From Burkholderiales bacterium (GTDB taxonomy: Bacteria; Pseudomonadota; Gammaproteobacteria; Burkholderiales; Nitrosomonadaceae): DNA of 64,000 nt. Where the stretch lies: NCBI GenBank assembly GCA_024235735.1, contig JACKLU010000009.1, positions 48,021 through 112,020 on the forward strand, given 5' to 3'. The notes under the pieces were generated by a model. The model was not told the DNA's origin. It made no database searches and was given only the letters and a program-made list of their open reading frames with translations. A program made the translations under genes and the position numbers. Below are positions 34,693 through 43,257 of the stretch, one piece after another (position 1 is the stretch's first letter; each line of letters opens with the position of its first letter).

Positions 34693-35535
34693 TTAACATA
34701 GATTTTGTTGGTCAGTACATGTTCTTTCCTGCAGCATGCGAACAATCCACCAGATTGCCAGCGCTGCTATCAAATGCTTCAACGTGTGACCGCTGACTAT
34801 CTGTCCCAGAGTGAAAATCTGCTGATCCAATGTTTCAGCTACTTTTGCCAGCGCGTAAAACCCAATGGCCTGGAGTACCCTGTTGCCGTGTGTGTAAGCG
34901 GTGGGCAGCATCAGACTCAGGAGTGCTATGAGCAATAATGAATAAAACTGTATGACAATATAAAAATTCAGATTGCCGGCACCCTGCTGCTCGCTCCAAT
35001 ACCAGTACAATACGCTTGCCGCGCCGATTGACACGAGCACCGGCAATAAATGAAACCCCAGTTTGGGATCGACACGTTCGGACAATGTCGCTGCAAGCAG
35101 CGCCATAATGCCGATTGCGATGGGCAGGCGATCCCAGAGCAGTGCCGTATTATCGGGGTGCCAATGGTAACAGGCTGATCCCAGGGCGGTCATGACAATG
35201 CTGAGAAAAAAAATCCGATACGGCCACACTTCCGCGGAAGTTCTAAACGGCCGCCGATTGAATTCATGCCTGCTGCCTGTTATATGTCGAAGACAAAATA
35301 GGCCTGCGATGCCGCTGAACAAAATGGCAAGGTTGGAGGCCACGTTCATGAAATTAGGTATGCCCAGCAGCCGCCGCTGATCGGCAAATCCGTGGTAATC
35401 ATGGGGCTGCGCGATCGGCGGCAATGCAGCTGCGCTCAGTATAACAAGGAAAGAAAATGCGCCTAGAAAATATAATAGCCGCAGTGTTTCTCGATTCAGT
35501 TTATGCGGGCCTTTTGTATAATCGGTTTCAGTCAT
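34693..35535 (-). CDS. alkaline ceramidase-family membrane protein
   Basis: 280 residues with about seven transmembrane helices, of the alkaline ceramidase/phytoceramidase (aPHC, PF05875) family. The residues that bind zinc and catalyse in human ACER3 have counterparts at the same spacing: Ser and His in SACYH (i, i+4), Asp 11 residues after that His (HWHPDNTALLWD), and two His in GHTLKH four apart. It may hydrolyse an N-acyl lipid amide. The ATG at 35535 overlaps the radA stop (ATGACTGA), so translation is probably coupled. Substrate unproven; the right end of the window has a candidate ceramide-type pathway. Confidence 0.8.
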   Translation of the reverse strand: MTETDYTKGPHKLNRETLRLLYFLGAFSFLVILSAAALPPIAQPHDYHGFADQRRLLGIPNFMNVASNLAILFSGIAGLFCLRHITGSRHEFNRRPFRTSAEVWPYRIFFLSIVMTALGSACYHWHPDNTALLWDRLPIAIGIMALLAATLSERVDPKLGFHLLPVLVSIGAASVLYWYWSEQQGAGNLNFYIVIQFYSLLLIALLSLMLPTAYTHGNRVLQAIGFYALAKVAETLDQQIFTLGQIVSGHTLKHLIAALAIWWIVRMLQERTCTDQQNLC

Positions 35536-36880
35536 ACATCCGCCCAACAGCATCTCGTACATTATTAACAGCGATGATTTCCATACCGGCGATGGATTGT
35601 TTCGGTTTATTCGCCTGAGGAATGATGGCGCGGGAAAATCCAAGTTTGGCGGCTTCCTTTAATCGCTCCTGCCCGCGCTGAACGGGACGGACTTCACCTG
35701 CGAGTCCTACTTCGCCGATAACCACCATTTTTTCCGCCAACGGTTTGTTTTTCAGCGAAGAGACAATGGCCAGCAAAATGGCCAGATCCGCGCCGGGTTC
35801 CGCAATTTTGACGCCACCGACAGCATTGACGAAAACATCCTGGTCAAAACAGGGAATACCGGCATGACGGTGCAACACGGCCAGCAGCATGGCTAACCGG
35901 TTTTGTTCCAGACCAACGCATAAACGTTTGGAATGCGGTGCACGCGCCTCGTCGACAAGGGCTTGTATTTCAACCAGCAGCGGGCGCGTGCCTTCCTGCG
36001 TCACCATGACACATGAACCGGCCACCTGACCACCATGATGCGACAGAAATAAAGCCGATGGATTTTTGACTTCGCGTAGCCCCTTCTCGCTCATGGCGAA
36101 GACACCCAGCTCATTGACCGCGCCAAAACGGTTCTTGAAAGCGCGGATCAGGCGGAAGCTTGAATGCATATCGCCTTCGAAATATAAAACGGTATCCACC
36201 ATATGCTCGAGAACACGGGGCCCTGCCAGAGCGCCTTCTTTTGTCACATGACCGATGAGAATGATCGCAGTGCCGCTGGATTTAGCTTGCCGTGTGAGTT
36301 GCGCGGCACATTCGCGTACTTGCGCGACTGAGCCGGGGGCGGACTGAAGTATTTCCGAATAAATCGTTTGAATCGAGTCAATTACAACTATGCGGGGTTG
36401 ATGCGCATTCAACGTTTGCTGTATTTTTTCCAGCTGTATTTCTGCAAGGAGGGGTACGGATTGGACATTGAGCGCGAGTCTTCTGGCGCGAAGCGCTACC
36501 TGTTGGGCGGATTCTTCGCCACTGACATACAGTACTTTGCAGTCAATAGACATTTGCGCCAGCGCTTGCAGCAATAAGGTGGATTTACCGATACCTGGAT
36601 CACCGCCGAGCAACACAACGCCGCCGCGCACCATGCCGCCGCCGAGCACGCGATCCAATTCGGAAATGCCGGTGGAATAGCGCGGTTCTTCCTGCGTTTC
36701 AATATCACACAGATTTTGCACCTGGTCTGTATCGGATACCGGACTGAAACGTGATATTTCTTTTTCGGTCACGGTTTCAACAAGTGTATTCCATGACTGG
36801 CATTGCGGGCATTGGCCCTGCCATTTCAAGGTTTGTCCGCCGCATTCGGTGCATACATAGACTGATTTTTGTTTAACCAT
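35528..36880 (-). CDS. radA: DNA repair protein RadA
   Basis: RecA-like branch-migration ATPase, about 450 residues. N-terminal C4 zinc finger (VCTECGGQTLKWQGQCPQCQSW), Walker A GGDPGIGKST, the RadA-specific KNRFG motif (AFKNRFGAVNELG) and a C-terminal Lon-protease-like domain. The ATG at 36880 (GGCGGA upstream) is preferred over a TTG two codons earlier. Downstream gene overlaps its stop. Confidence 0.96.
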   Translation of the reverse strand: MVKQKSVYVCTECGGQTLKWQGQCPQCQSWNTLVETVTEKEISRFSPVSDTDQVQNLCDIETQEEPRYSTGISELDRVLGGGMVRGGVVLLGGDPGIGKSTLLLQALAQMSIDCKVLYVSGEESAQQVALRARRLALNVQSVPLLAEIQLEKIQQTLNAHQPRIVVIDSIQTIYSEILQSAPGSVAQVRECAAQLTRQAKSSGTAIILIGHVTKEGALAGPRVLEHMVDTVLYFEGDMHSSFRLIRAFKNRFGAVNELGVFAMSEKGLREVKNPSALFLSHHGGQVAGSCVMVTQEGTRPLLVEIQALVDEARAPHSKRLCVGLEQNRLAMLLAVLHRHAGIPCFDQDVFVNAVGGVKIAEPGADLAILLAIVSSLKNKPLAEKMVVIGEVGLAGEVRPVQRGQERLKEAAKLGFSRAIIPQANKPKQSIAGMEIIAVNNVRDAVGRMYD

Positions 36881-36913
36881 TAGCAATCCGCCAGACGATA
36901 GGGGGACAGCAAT

Positions 36914-37471
36914 TTACGCCTGACTATCCGTATAGACTTCCGCCATTTTGAATGATTTGCCCTGCGCATCTTTGGCGGAAAGCGCCGGTTCCCTGTCAAT
37001 AGGCCAGTCAATAGCGAGGGTGGAATCGTTCCAGATAATGCAGCGCTCATGTTCAGGCGCCCAATAGTCGGTAGTCTGGTACAGAAATTCGGCGTAATCC
37101 GAAAGCACGACAAATCCGTGCGCGAACCCTTCCGGTATCCAGAGCTGCTTTTTGTTCTCGGCGCTCAGTATTTCACCCACCCATTGACCAAAAGTCGGCG
37201 AAGCATGGCGTAGATCTACCGCTACATCGTATACTTCGCCCGCGACGACGCGCACAAGTTTGCCTTGCGGTTGCTTTATCTGGTAATGCAAGCCGCGCAA
37301 TACATTTTTCATCGAGCGGGAATGATTGTTTTGCACGAAAGCTACATGCCTGCCGATGATCTGATCAAATTGCCGCTGATTGAAACTTTCATAGAAGAAG
37401 CCGCGCGTATCGCCAAAAACTTTGGGTTGCAGGAGATAAACATCGGGTATTGCCAGTTGTGTCGCATTCAT
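36914..37471 (-). CDS. rfbC: dTDP-4-dehydrorhamnose 3,5-epimerase
   Basis: About 185 residues, cupin-fold epimerase of dTDP-L-rhamnose synthesis. Motifs: DTRGFFYESFN, NNHSRSMKNVLRGLHYQ (catalytic His/Lys), GEVYDVAVDLR, and PEGFAHGF. ATG at 37471 with GGTGA upstream is chosen; GTG codons at 37483/37486 are alternatives. Follows rfbA; rfbB and rfbD are not in the window. Confidence 0.95.
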   Translation of the reverse strand: MNATQLAIPDVYLLQPKVFGDTRGFFYESFNQRQFDQIIGRHVAFVQNNHSRSMKNVLRGLHYQIKQPQGKLVRVVAGEVYDVAVDLRHASPTFGQWVGEILSAENKKQLWIPEGFAHGFVVLSDYAEFLYQTTDYWAPEHERCIIWNDSTLAIDWPIDREPALSAKDAQGKSFKMAEVYTDSQA

Positions 37472-37528
37472 ATCGTTAGTCACCACGGATATTGGTCAAC
37501 TGAGGGTTTATAGGTTTAGAGATGCCCT

Positions 37529-38458
37529 TTAATGTTTGCGTTGGAGAACTTGCAGCAGATACTGACCGTAACCGTTCTTCGCCAGGGGCATGGCGAGTGC
37601 CTCCAGCTGTGCGGCATCAATCCAACCCTGATGAAAAGCAATTTCTTCCGGGCAGGCAATTTTCAACCCTTGCCTATGCTCTATCGTCGCTACAAAATGA
37701 CTCGCTTCGAGCAGTGATTCGTGTGTTCCGGTATCCAGCCAGGCATAACCGCGTCCCATGATTTCGACATTCAGCGTTGAATGCTCCATGTAAATCCGGT
37801 TTACGTCCGTGATTTCCAGTTCATTGCGATGCGAAGGCTTGATGCTTTTGGCGTAATCAACAACATTGCGGTCATAAAAATATAATCCGGTTACAGCATA
37901 GTTCGATTTCGGATTCAGCGGTTTTTCTTCCAGACTCAGTACCTGCCCCTGTGTGTCAAATTCCACTACGCCGTAACGTTCGGGATCTTGCACATGATAA
38001 GCGAAAACACTGGCGCCGGATGTTTTCTGCATGGCGTTGGCCAGCAAGTGACAAAAATCATGGCCGTAGAAAATATTGTCACCTAGAACTAGCGCTGAAC
38101 AATCATTGCCAATGAAAGATTCGCCAATGAGAAAAGCCTGTGCCAGTCCACCCGGCTCGGGTTGAACCGCATAAGCGATATTCAATCCCCATTGACGTCC
38201 GTCGCCGAGCAGCAGTTCATAATCGGCGATATCCTGCGGTGTTGATATAATCAGCAGATCGCGCATACCAGCAAGCATCAATGTGGTGAGGGGGTAATAC
38301 ACCATGGGCTTGTCGAAAACCGGTAACAGCTGTTTGGAAACGGCCTTGGTCACCGGGTAAAGTCTTGTTCCTGAACCACCGGCAAGCACAATTCCCTTTC
38401 TGTGCGGTATCTGTTGTTGAATACTATTTTCTTTGGTCTGTTGTGTTGATTGCGTCAC
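37529..38458 (-). CDS. rfbA: glucose-1-phosphate thymidylyltransferase
   Basis: Makes dTDP-glucose from dTTP and glucose-1-P, first step to dTDP-rhamnose. 309 residues; nucleotide-binding GIVLAGGSGTRLYPVTKAVSKQ and PMVYYPLTTLMLAG, later LVLGDNIFYG and LDTGTHESLLEAS. An N-terminal extension (~20 polar residues, STQQTKENSIQQQ) precedes the core. First gene of the minus-strand set with rfbC and radA. Confidence 0.95.
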   Translation of the reverse strand: MTQSTQQTKENSIQQQIPHRKGIVLAGGSGTRLYPVTKAVSKQLLPVFDKPMVYYPLTTLMLAGMRDLLIISTPQDIADYELLLGDGRQWGLNIAYAVQPEPGGLAQAFLIGESFIGNDCSALVLGDNIFYGHDFCHLLANAMQKTSGASVFAYHVQDPERYGVVEFDTQGQVLSLEEKPLNPKSNYAVTGLYFYDRNVVDYAKSIKPSHRNELEITDVNRIYMEHSTLNVEIMGRGYAWLDTGTHESLLEASHFVATIEHRQGLKIACPEEIAFHQGWIDAAQLEALAMPLAKNGYGQYLLQVLQRKH

Positions 38459-38692
38459 TTCGTTTATTCCGTTAAATCAGAATGGTGCGACAGGGTATGC
38501 GAGCAGATGTCAATTCAAACGCGCGTGCCGGATGTTGATCAACATAAGCAGCATGGAGTGACTCCGCTGACTGATTAAGTGAAATGCGCATTGTATACTA
38601 TATTAACTTGCAGCGAGAATCGCTGCTCCAGACTTAAAATTAGGCATCGCAATGAGAAACATGAACGGGGTGTTGAATAAATCGCAGCTACC

Positions 38693-40393
38693 ATGATTCA
38701 GACACACTATTACCGACGTCTTGCAAGCATGATGACAGCCTGCAGGCATTCTTTTTTATGGGCCTTGTCGGCCATGATGATCATGGCGGTAATAATGGCC
38801 TTCCTGCCGATGCAGATTCAACACATACTGCGCGCCGCTTTTGTCGAGCAGGACGAATCATACGCACAAACCGCACTGCTCGTTTTTATTGTACTTATCA
38901 TTATTTACAGTGTTTCCGGATATGTCGGTCAGTACTGGATGAGAAAAGCAGACAAGCAGCTCGTTATGCAATTGAACAGCGTATTGTTTGACAAATTGCT
39001 TCATCTGCCTGCGCAGTACTATCAATCTTTAAGCGAGAATCATGCTGCTCAGACGGTATTACATCAGGTTCGGACGATATCGAGGACGAGCATGCAGGCG
39101 CTGACGGTATTGATGCGGGATACGTTTGCGGTTTCAGGACTCATTGCATGCCTTTTTTATTTGAACAGGGAAATTGCGATGCTGATTTGCTTGCTGATTC
39201 CTTTTGTTTTTCTGATGCTTCAGATTACAGCCGGCCAGCAAAATCGCTTTCCTGATGCCACGATGCAAAACGCCGAATCGGATAAGACCGAACTGGCTGG
39301 CTGTTTGCACCGTTGTCTTGAGAACTTTCGCTATATCCAGTTATTTGGCGGGCAACAGCAGGAGTGCCAGCACCTCGACAGTAATGCACAATCCATTCTG
39401 AACAGTGAGAATCAGCAAAATGACTATAAGGCGTTCGTTGCAATGCTCTGTCAGTTATTGATTGCCCTGATCGTCATAGCGATGGCTTATTTGCTGATGC
39501 AACAGGTTATTGACAAGACATTATCGATCGACCAGGCCGGCGCTTTTATCGCCATCATGCTGTTACTGATAATGCCCGTCAGTCGTCTGGCCGGAGTGTC
39601 TCATGTGCCTGAATTGATGCAGCGACAACTGGAACAATTGTTTGCAGTGTTTGATCTTCCCGCAGTATCAATGAATGGGGCTGTCAGCTTAACGGAAGTA
39701 CGCGGAGAATTAATACTGAATCAGGTGCATGTGCGGTGTAGTGAAAAAGCGTCTTGCCAGACGTATACGCTCGATTTGAACATCAAGCCAGGGGAGACGA
39801 TCGCTCTGGTTGTTGATGACAGCGCGGCAAGATTGCTGCTCATGGATTTGCTGCTGGGTTTCAGCCCACCGGCAACGGGCGAGATAAAACTGGATGGACA
39901 GGACTACGGCCAGATCAGACGTTGCGATTTGCTTGCGCAGTTTGCCGTCATTTCCGGTATTCCGATTATTCTCGGCGATTGCATCGCGGATAATATTGCT
40001 TATGGCGATACCGGTTGCGCGCATGAAGCGCACATTATGCAGACAATCCGGACAACCGGGGTTGCAGGTTTTGTGCGTGACATGCCGGAGGGCTTGCAGA
40101 CACGAATCGATGGCAATGACGCGCGCCTGACGCGCAAGCAATGGCAGCTTGTTGCTGTCGCACGGGCATCTCTGAGAAATCCACCGATCCTAATCATCGA
40201 TGATCTCTGGCCGCGGCATGTGCAGGAATTGACTGACGATGTATTCAAAGCGCTTACAGAAGTAATGCGGAACCGAACAACGATTCTGCTGCTACCGGCT
40301 ATGCCGACCTGTCGGGAAGGCATTGACCGGATTCTGCTGTTGGAGACAGGAGAAATCGTTATTCCCGGCGAACAGCGTAACTCCCACCGATGA
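38693..40393 (+). CDS. MsbA-like ABC exporter with degenerate nucleotide-binding domain
   Basis: 566 residues: six-helix exporter domain (~1-310) then an ABC ATPase-like domain (~330-560). The transmembrane part and the connecting layout resemble MsbA. Every ATPase motif is lost: Walker A is VVDDSAARLL (Lys replaced by Arg380, no Gly-rich loop), Q-loop ISG, signature LTRKQ (479-483) for LSGGQ, Walker B LIIDD with Asp504 for the catalytic Glu, and LLLPAM where the H-loop His should be. The frame is intact over its full length, so the protein is probably made. Either an early pseudogene or a regulatory/pseudo-ATPase partner. No other ABC half is adjacent. Confidence 0.8.
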   Translation: MIQTHYYRRLASMMTACRHSFLWALSAMMIMAVIMAFLPMQIQHILRAAFVEQDESYAQTALLVFIVLIIIYSVSGYVGQYWMRKADKQLVMQLNSVLFDKLLHLPAQYYQSLSENHAAQTVLHQVRTISRTSMQALTVLMRDTFAVSGLIACLFYLNREIAMLICLLIPFVFLMLQITAGQQNRFPDATMQNAESDKTELAGCLHRCLENFRYIQLFGGQQQECQHLDSNAQSILNSENQQNDYKAFVAMLCQLLIALIVIAMAYLLMQQVIDKTLSIDQAGAFIAIMLLLIMPVSRLAGVSHVPELMQRQLEQLFAVFDLPAVSMNGAVSLTEVRGELILNQVHVRCSEKASCQTYTLDLNIKPGETIALVVDDSAARLLLMDLLLGFSPPATGEIKLDGQDYGQIRRCDLLAQFAVISGIPIILGDCIADNIAYGDTGCAHEAHIMQTIRTTGVAGFVRDMPEGLQTRIDGNDARLTRKQWQLVAVARASLRNPPILIIDDLWPRHVQELTDDVFKALTEVMRNRTTILLLPAMPTCREGIDRILLLETGEIVIPGEQRNSHR

Positions 40394-40402
40394 GACGTTA
40401 AG

Positions 40403-40419
40403 TGTCGGAATATTTTACA
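40403..40419. repeat. 17-bp motif, copy 1
   Basis: TGTCGGAATATTTTACA, 10 nt after the ABC-like gene stop. See copy 2 at 40619-40635. Possible regulator site or small dispersed repeat. Confidence 0.4.
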
Positions 40420-40618
40420 CGCATCGCGCAAAAAAGCCGGAGTAGGCGGAGTAGGCTGGGTTAGCGAAGCGTAATGCAGCATTGCCATGATGTCCACCGC
40501 AGTGTTTACGTTGGAGTTCGCAAACTCACCACCAATTTGTGCGGTTACGCGATTCGGGGAAGGCGAACACCGTGATCCCAACATCATCCCGCACATTTCC
40601 GCCGCTACAGACCAAAAC

Positions 40619-40635
40619 TGTCGAAAAATTTTACA
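40619..40635. repeat. 17-bp motif, copy 2
   Basis: TGTCGAAAAATTTTACA. Differs from copy 1 at two positions. It lies ~330 nt before the small hydrophobic ORF at 40969. Confidence 0.4.
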
Positions 40636-40968
40636 ATTTCACGTTAATGCGCATCCTCTTTATTCAGAGGATGGTGTTATTAACATGTTGATTTGTTGAT
40701 ATTAATTCATTAATATCGGAAACTGGTATGCTACTTGCTATATGACAAAAAAGCCTTCGATTTCAAAAAATGGATGACCTCGTGAATTGATCCAAAAGAT
40801 CCGGGCGTTTCCATGCAATGAAATTTCGTCATTGCAACAAAACACGATGAACATGATTCCCGATAATCCGTCATCGCAGATAATACTTGACGAAAAAGCC
40901 CGGGATGCGTTTTACTTGGGTTTCCTAAAATAATAATTATCGAGTATCTGACATGAGGAGCTAGGACT

Positions 40969-41043
40969 ATGAAAAAACTCGTTATTATCGCATTATGTAT
41001 TTTTATTCCGGCTTATATCTATTTGATGATTCAGTATTTCTAA
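40969..41043 (+). CDS. 24-residue hydrophobic small protein
   Basis: Encodes MKKLVIIALCIFIPAYIYLM then IQYF and a stop. It has two N-terminal Lys followed by one transmembrane-length helix. GAGGAG lies 8 nt before the ATG, as good as any ribosome-binding site in the window. The only supported coding element in an otherwise empty 830-bp stretch. Function unknown; similar in design to small membrane proteins that modulate larger complexes. Confidence 0.5.
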   Translation: MKKLVIIALCIFIPAYIYLMIQYF

Positions 41044-41222
41044 GAACCCGTTCAGGATCGCGCTGAAGGGTGCGTGGCCACGTTAAAATGGCACTGCATT
41101 CCTCAGTGAGATCTTTGACAGGTGTTGCCTCTTTTCAAGAAAACACCGGCAACTGAAAAAACGATTGCCGGTGTTGATGTAAAAGCCTTGTTGCTTAACA
41201 ACCGGCAAACAGCCGGTTAGTG

Positions 41223-41606
41223 TCATTCGCCGCAATACGCGGTCACCTGAATTTCGATTTTCATGCGAGGGTCGGACAAGCCTGCGGCGAGCATCATCGC
41301 TGATGGCCTGACATCGCCGAAATATTTGCGCGTGACCGGAAAGCATTTGGGGAAATCGTCAGCGTTCGGCAGCACATAGGTTACGCGCACGACATCCTTC
41401 AGGCTGCTGCCGGCTTCCTGCAATGCGGCTTCGATATTTTTGAAACACTGCTCGGCCTGTTCCACCAGGTCGTCGGATATGGTCATGTTGCTGTAGTCAA
41501 ATCCGGTCGTGCCGGAGACCAGTACCCAGTCGCCCGCGCGGACTGCGCGGGAATAGCCGATTTCCTGTTCGAATGTTGATCCGGAACTGATCAGTTTGCG
41601 CGCCAT
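41223..41606 (-). CDS. RidA-family protein
   Basis: 127 residues of the YjgF/YER057c/UK114 family. GDWVLVSGTTGFDY, LKDVVRVTYVLPNADDF and MIKIEIQVTAY-like ending are typical. ATG at 41606 with AAGGAG; the longer upstream frame overlaps sbcB on the opposite strand. It is not the archetypal RidA form in all positions (RPSAMMLAAG segment rather than RxTVxV), so an imine deaminase role is likely but not certain. Divergent from sbcB (98 nt). Confidence 0.85.
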   Translation of the reverse strand: MARKLISSGSTFEQEIGYSRAVRAGDWVLVSGTTGFDYSNMTISDDLVEQAEQCFKNIEAALQEAGSSLKDVVRVTYVLPNADDFPKCFPVTRKYFGDVRPSAMMLAAGLSDPRMKIEIQVTAYCGE

Positions 41607-41704
41607 GTTGTTTTCTCCTTGATAAACGTTGCAAAAAATTGCAACTATAATGGGGATGCTGTGCGATTTCAAAGCGGATTGAACCAAAGAGGAGCTGACC
41701 GTCA

Positions 41705-43174
41705 ATGGCGACGACATTATACTGGCATGATTACGAAACGACCGGCGTCGATCCGAAGCGCGACAGACCGGTGCAGTTTGCCGGCGTGCGCACGGACGAA
41801 GCATTCAATGAAATCGGCGAGCCGCTGGTGATTTACTGCAAGCCGCCGCGCGATGTTCTGCCGCAGCCGATGTCCTGTCTGATTACGGGCATCACGCCGC
41901 AGCAGGCGGATGATAAAGGTCTCGCGGAGGCCGATTTTATCGGAAAAATCCATGCCGAACTGGCGCAGCCCAATACCTGCGGACTGGGTTATAACACGCT
42001 GCGCTTCGATGACGAAGTGACGCGCTACACGCTTTACCGCAATTTTTATGATCCTTACGCGCGTGAATGGCAAAATGGGAATTCCCGCTGGGATATCATC
42101 GATCTGGTGCGCATGACCTACGCTTTGCGGCCTGAAGGCATTGAGTGGCCGCTGCGCGCGATGAATGGGGAAGAGCGGGATGAACAGAACGAACAGCCAA
42201 GCTTCCGGCTTGAGGATTTAACCGCCGCGAATGGCATCGTGCATGGGGCGGCGCACGATGCATTGTCCGATGTGCGCGCGACGATCGGTCTGGCGCGTCT
42301 GCTGTATCAACGGCAGCCGCGGCTCTACAGCTGGCTGTATCGATTGCGCGATAAACGGCGCGCGGCGGAGCTGCTCGATGTGTTCGGCTACACACCAATT
42401 GTGCATACCTCGCGCATGTATCCGGCCAGCACCGGTTGCACCACGCTGGTGATGCCGCTTGTCGCCGAGCCGGGTAATCCGAACAGTGTGCTGGTTTATG
42501 ACTTGCGCCACGATCCGGAGATGTTTCTGGATAAGGGTATCGAGTCACTGGCACGATATCTGTTTACTCGCAACGACGATTTGCCGGACGGAGAACAGCG
42601 TTTGCCGGTCAAGTCGGTGAAAATCAACAAATGTCCGGCGCTGGCGCCGCGCAATACACTCAATGCAGAGGCCGCCGGGCGCATTGGTATTGATCCTGAT
42701 GTCTGTGAGCGGCACTGGCGCAAACTCAAGGCTTATTGTGAAAAAACCGATTTTGCGCAGCGTGTGGCTTCAGCTTATACTGGCAGGACATTCGAGCCGG
42801 CGGAGGATGTTGATCAGGCCTTGTATGACGGTTTTTTCGACAGCGCCGATATACCACTGCTGGTGCAGATACGTCGCGCCGCCCCACAGGCGCTGGTCGC
42901 CGCTCGTTTTGAGTTTCACGACTGGCGTTTGCCGGAATTATTTTTCCGTTACCGCGCGCGAAACTGGTCGGAGACATTGACTGCCGATGAATATGAGCGC
43001 TGGCGGCAGTTGCGTGAACAGCGTCTGACGCAGGGCGTTGGCGGGGACAGTCTGACGATTGATCGCTATTTTGGCCAGCTATCCGTTTTGCGCGCTGAAT
43101 ACGCCGGTAATGCAAAAGCGCTGAAAATACTCGAAGCGCTGGCGCAGTGGGGAAAAAATCTGATGAATTTTTGA
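41705..43174 (+). CDS. sbcB: exodeoxyribonuclease I
   Basis: 489-residue 3'-5' single-strand DNA exonuclease of the DEDDh family. Exo I: YWHDYETTGVDP (catalytic Asp/Glu), Exo II: GLGYNTLRFDDEVTR, Exo III: HDALSDVRATIGLARL. An SH3-like domain and the C-terminal ExoI domain follow. AGGAGCTGACC precedes the ATG. Confidence 0.96.
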   Translation: MATTLYWHDYETTGVDPKRDRPVQFAGVRTDEAFNEIGEPLVIYCKPPRDVLPQPMSCLITGITPQQADDKGLAEADFIGKIHAELAQPNTCGLGYNTLRFDDEVTRYTLYRNFYDPYAREWQNGNSRWDIIDLVRMTYALRPEGIEWPLRAMNGEERDEQNEQPSFRLEDLTAANGIVHGAAHDALSDVRATIGLARLLYQRQPRLYSWLYRLRDKRRAAELLDVFGYTPIVHTSRMYPASTGCTTLVMPLVAEPGNPNSVLVYDLRHDPEMFLDKGIESLARYLFTRNDDLPDGEQRLPVKSVKINKCPALAPRNTLNAEAAGRIGIDPDVCERHWRKLKAYCEKTDFAQRVASAYTGRTFEPAEDVDQALYDGFFDSADIPLLVQIRRAAPQALVAARFEFHDWRLPELFFRYRARNWSETLTADEYERWRQLREQRLTQGVGGDSLTIDRYFGQLSVLRAEYAGNAKALKILEALAQWGKNLMNF

Positions 43175-43200
43175 GAAGGCAGCAGCATGATGCTGCCTTC
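43175..43200 (+). terminator. hairpin after sbcB, possible terminator
   Basis: GAAGGCAGCA (43175-43184) and TGCTGCCTTC (43191-43200) form a 10-bp perfect stem immediately after the sbcB stop. No real T-run follows. Confidence 0.45.
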
Positions 43201-43257
43201 TGCGGCTATAATGCCAGTTGCAATGCATTCTTTATTTTGTCGTGTTTCCATGCGGTT

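Larger units (their letters stand above)
40394..40968. other. intergenic with repeated 17-bp motif
   Basis: Contains TGTCGGAATATTTTACA (40403-40419) and TGTCGAAAAATTTTACA (40619-40635), alike at 15 of 17 positions. Between them is a segment (40443-40480, GTAGGCTGGGTTAGCGAAGC) akin to the widespread 'GGGTTAGCG-GCGTAA' intergenic repeat. No protein gene supported; a 70-codon frame at 40487-40699 has no ribosome-binding site. Confidence 0.5.
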
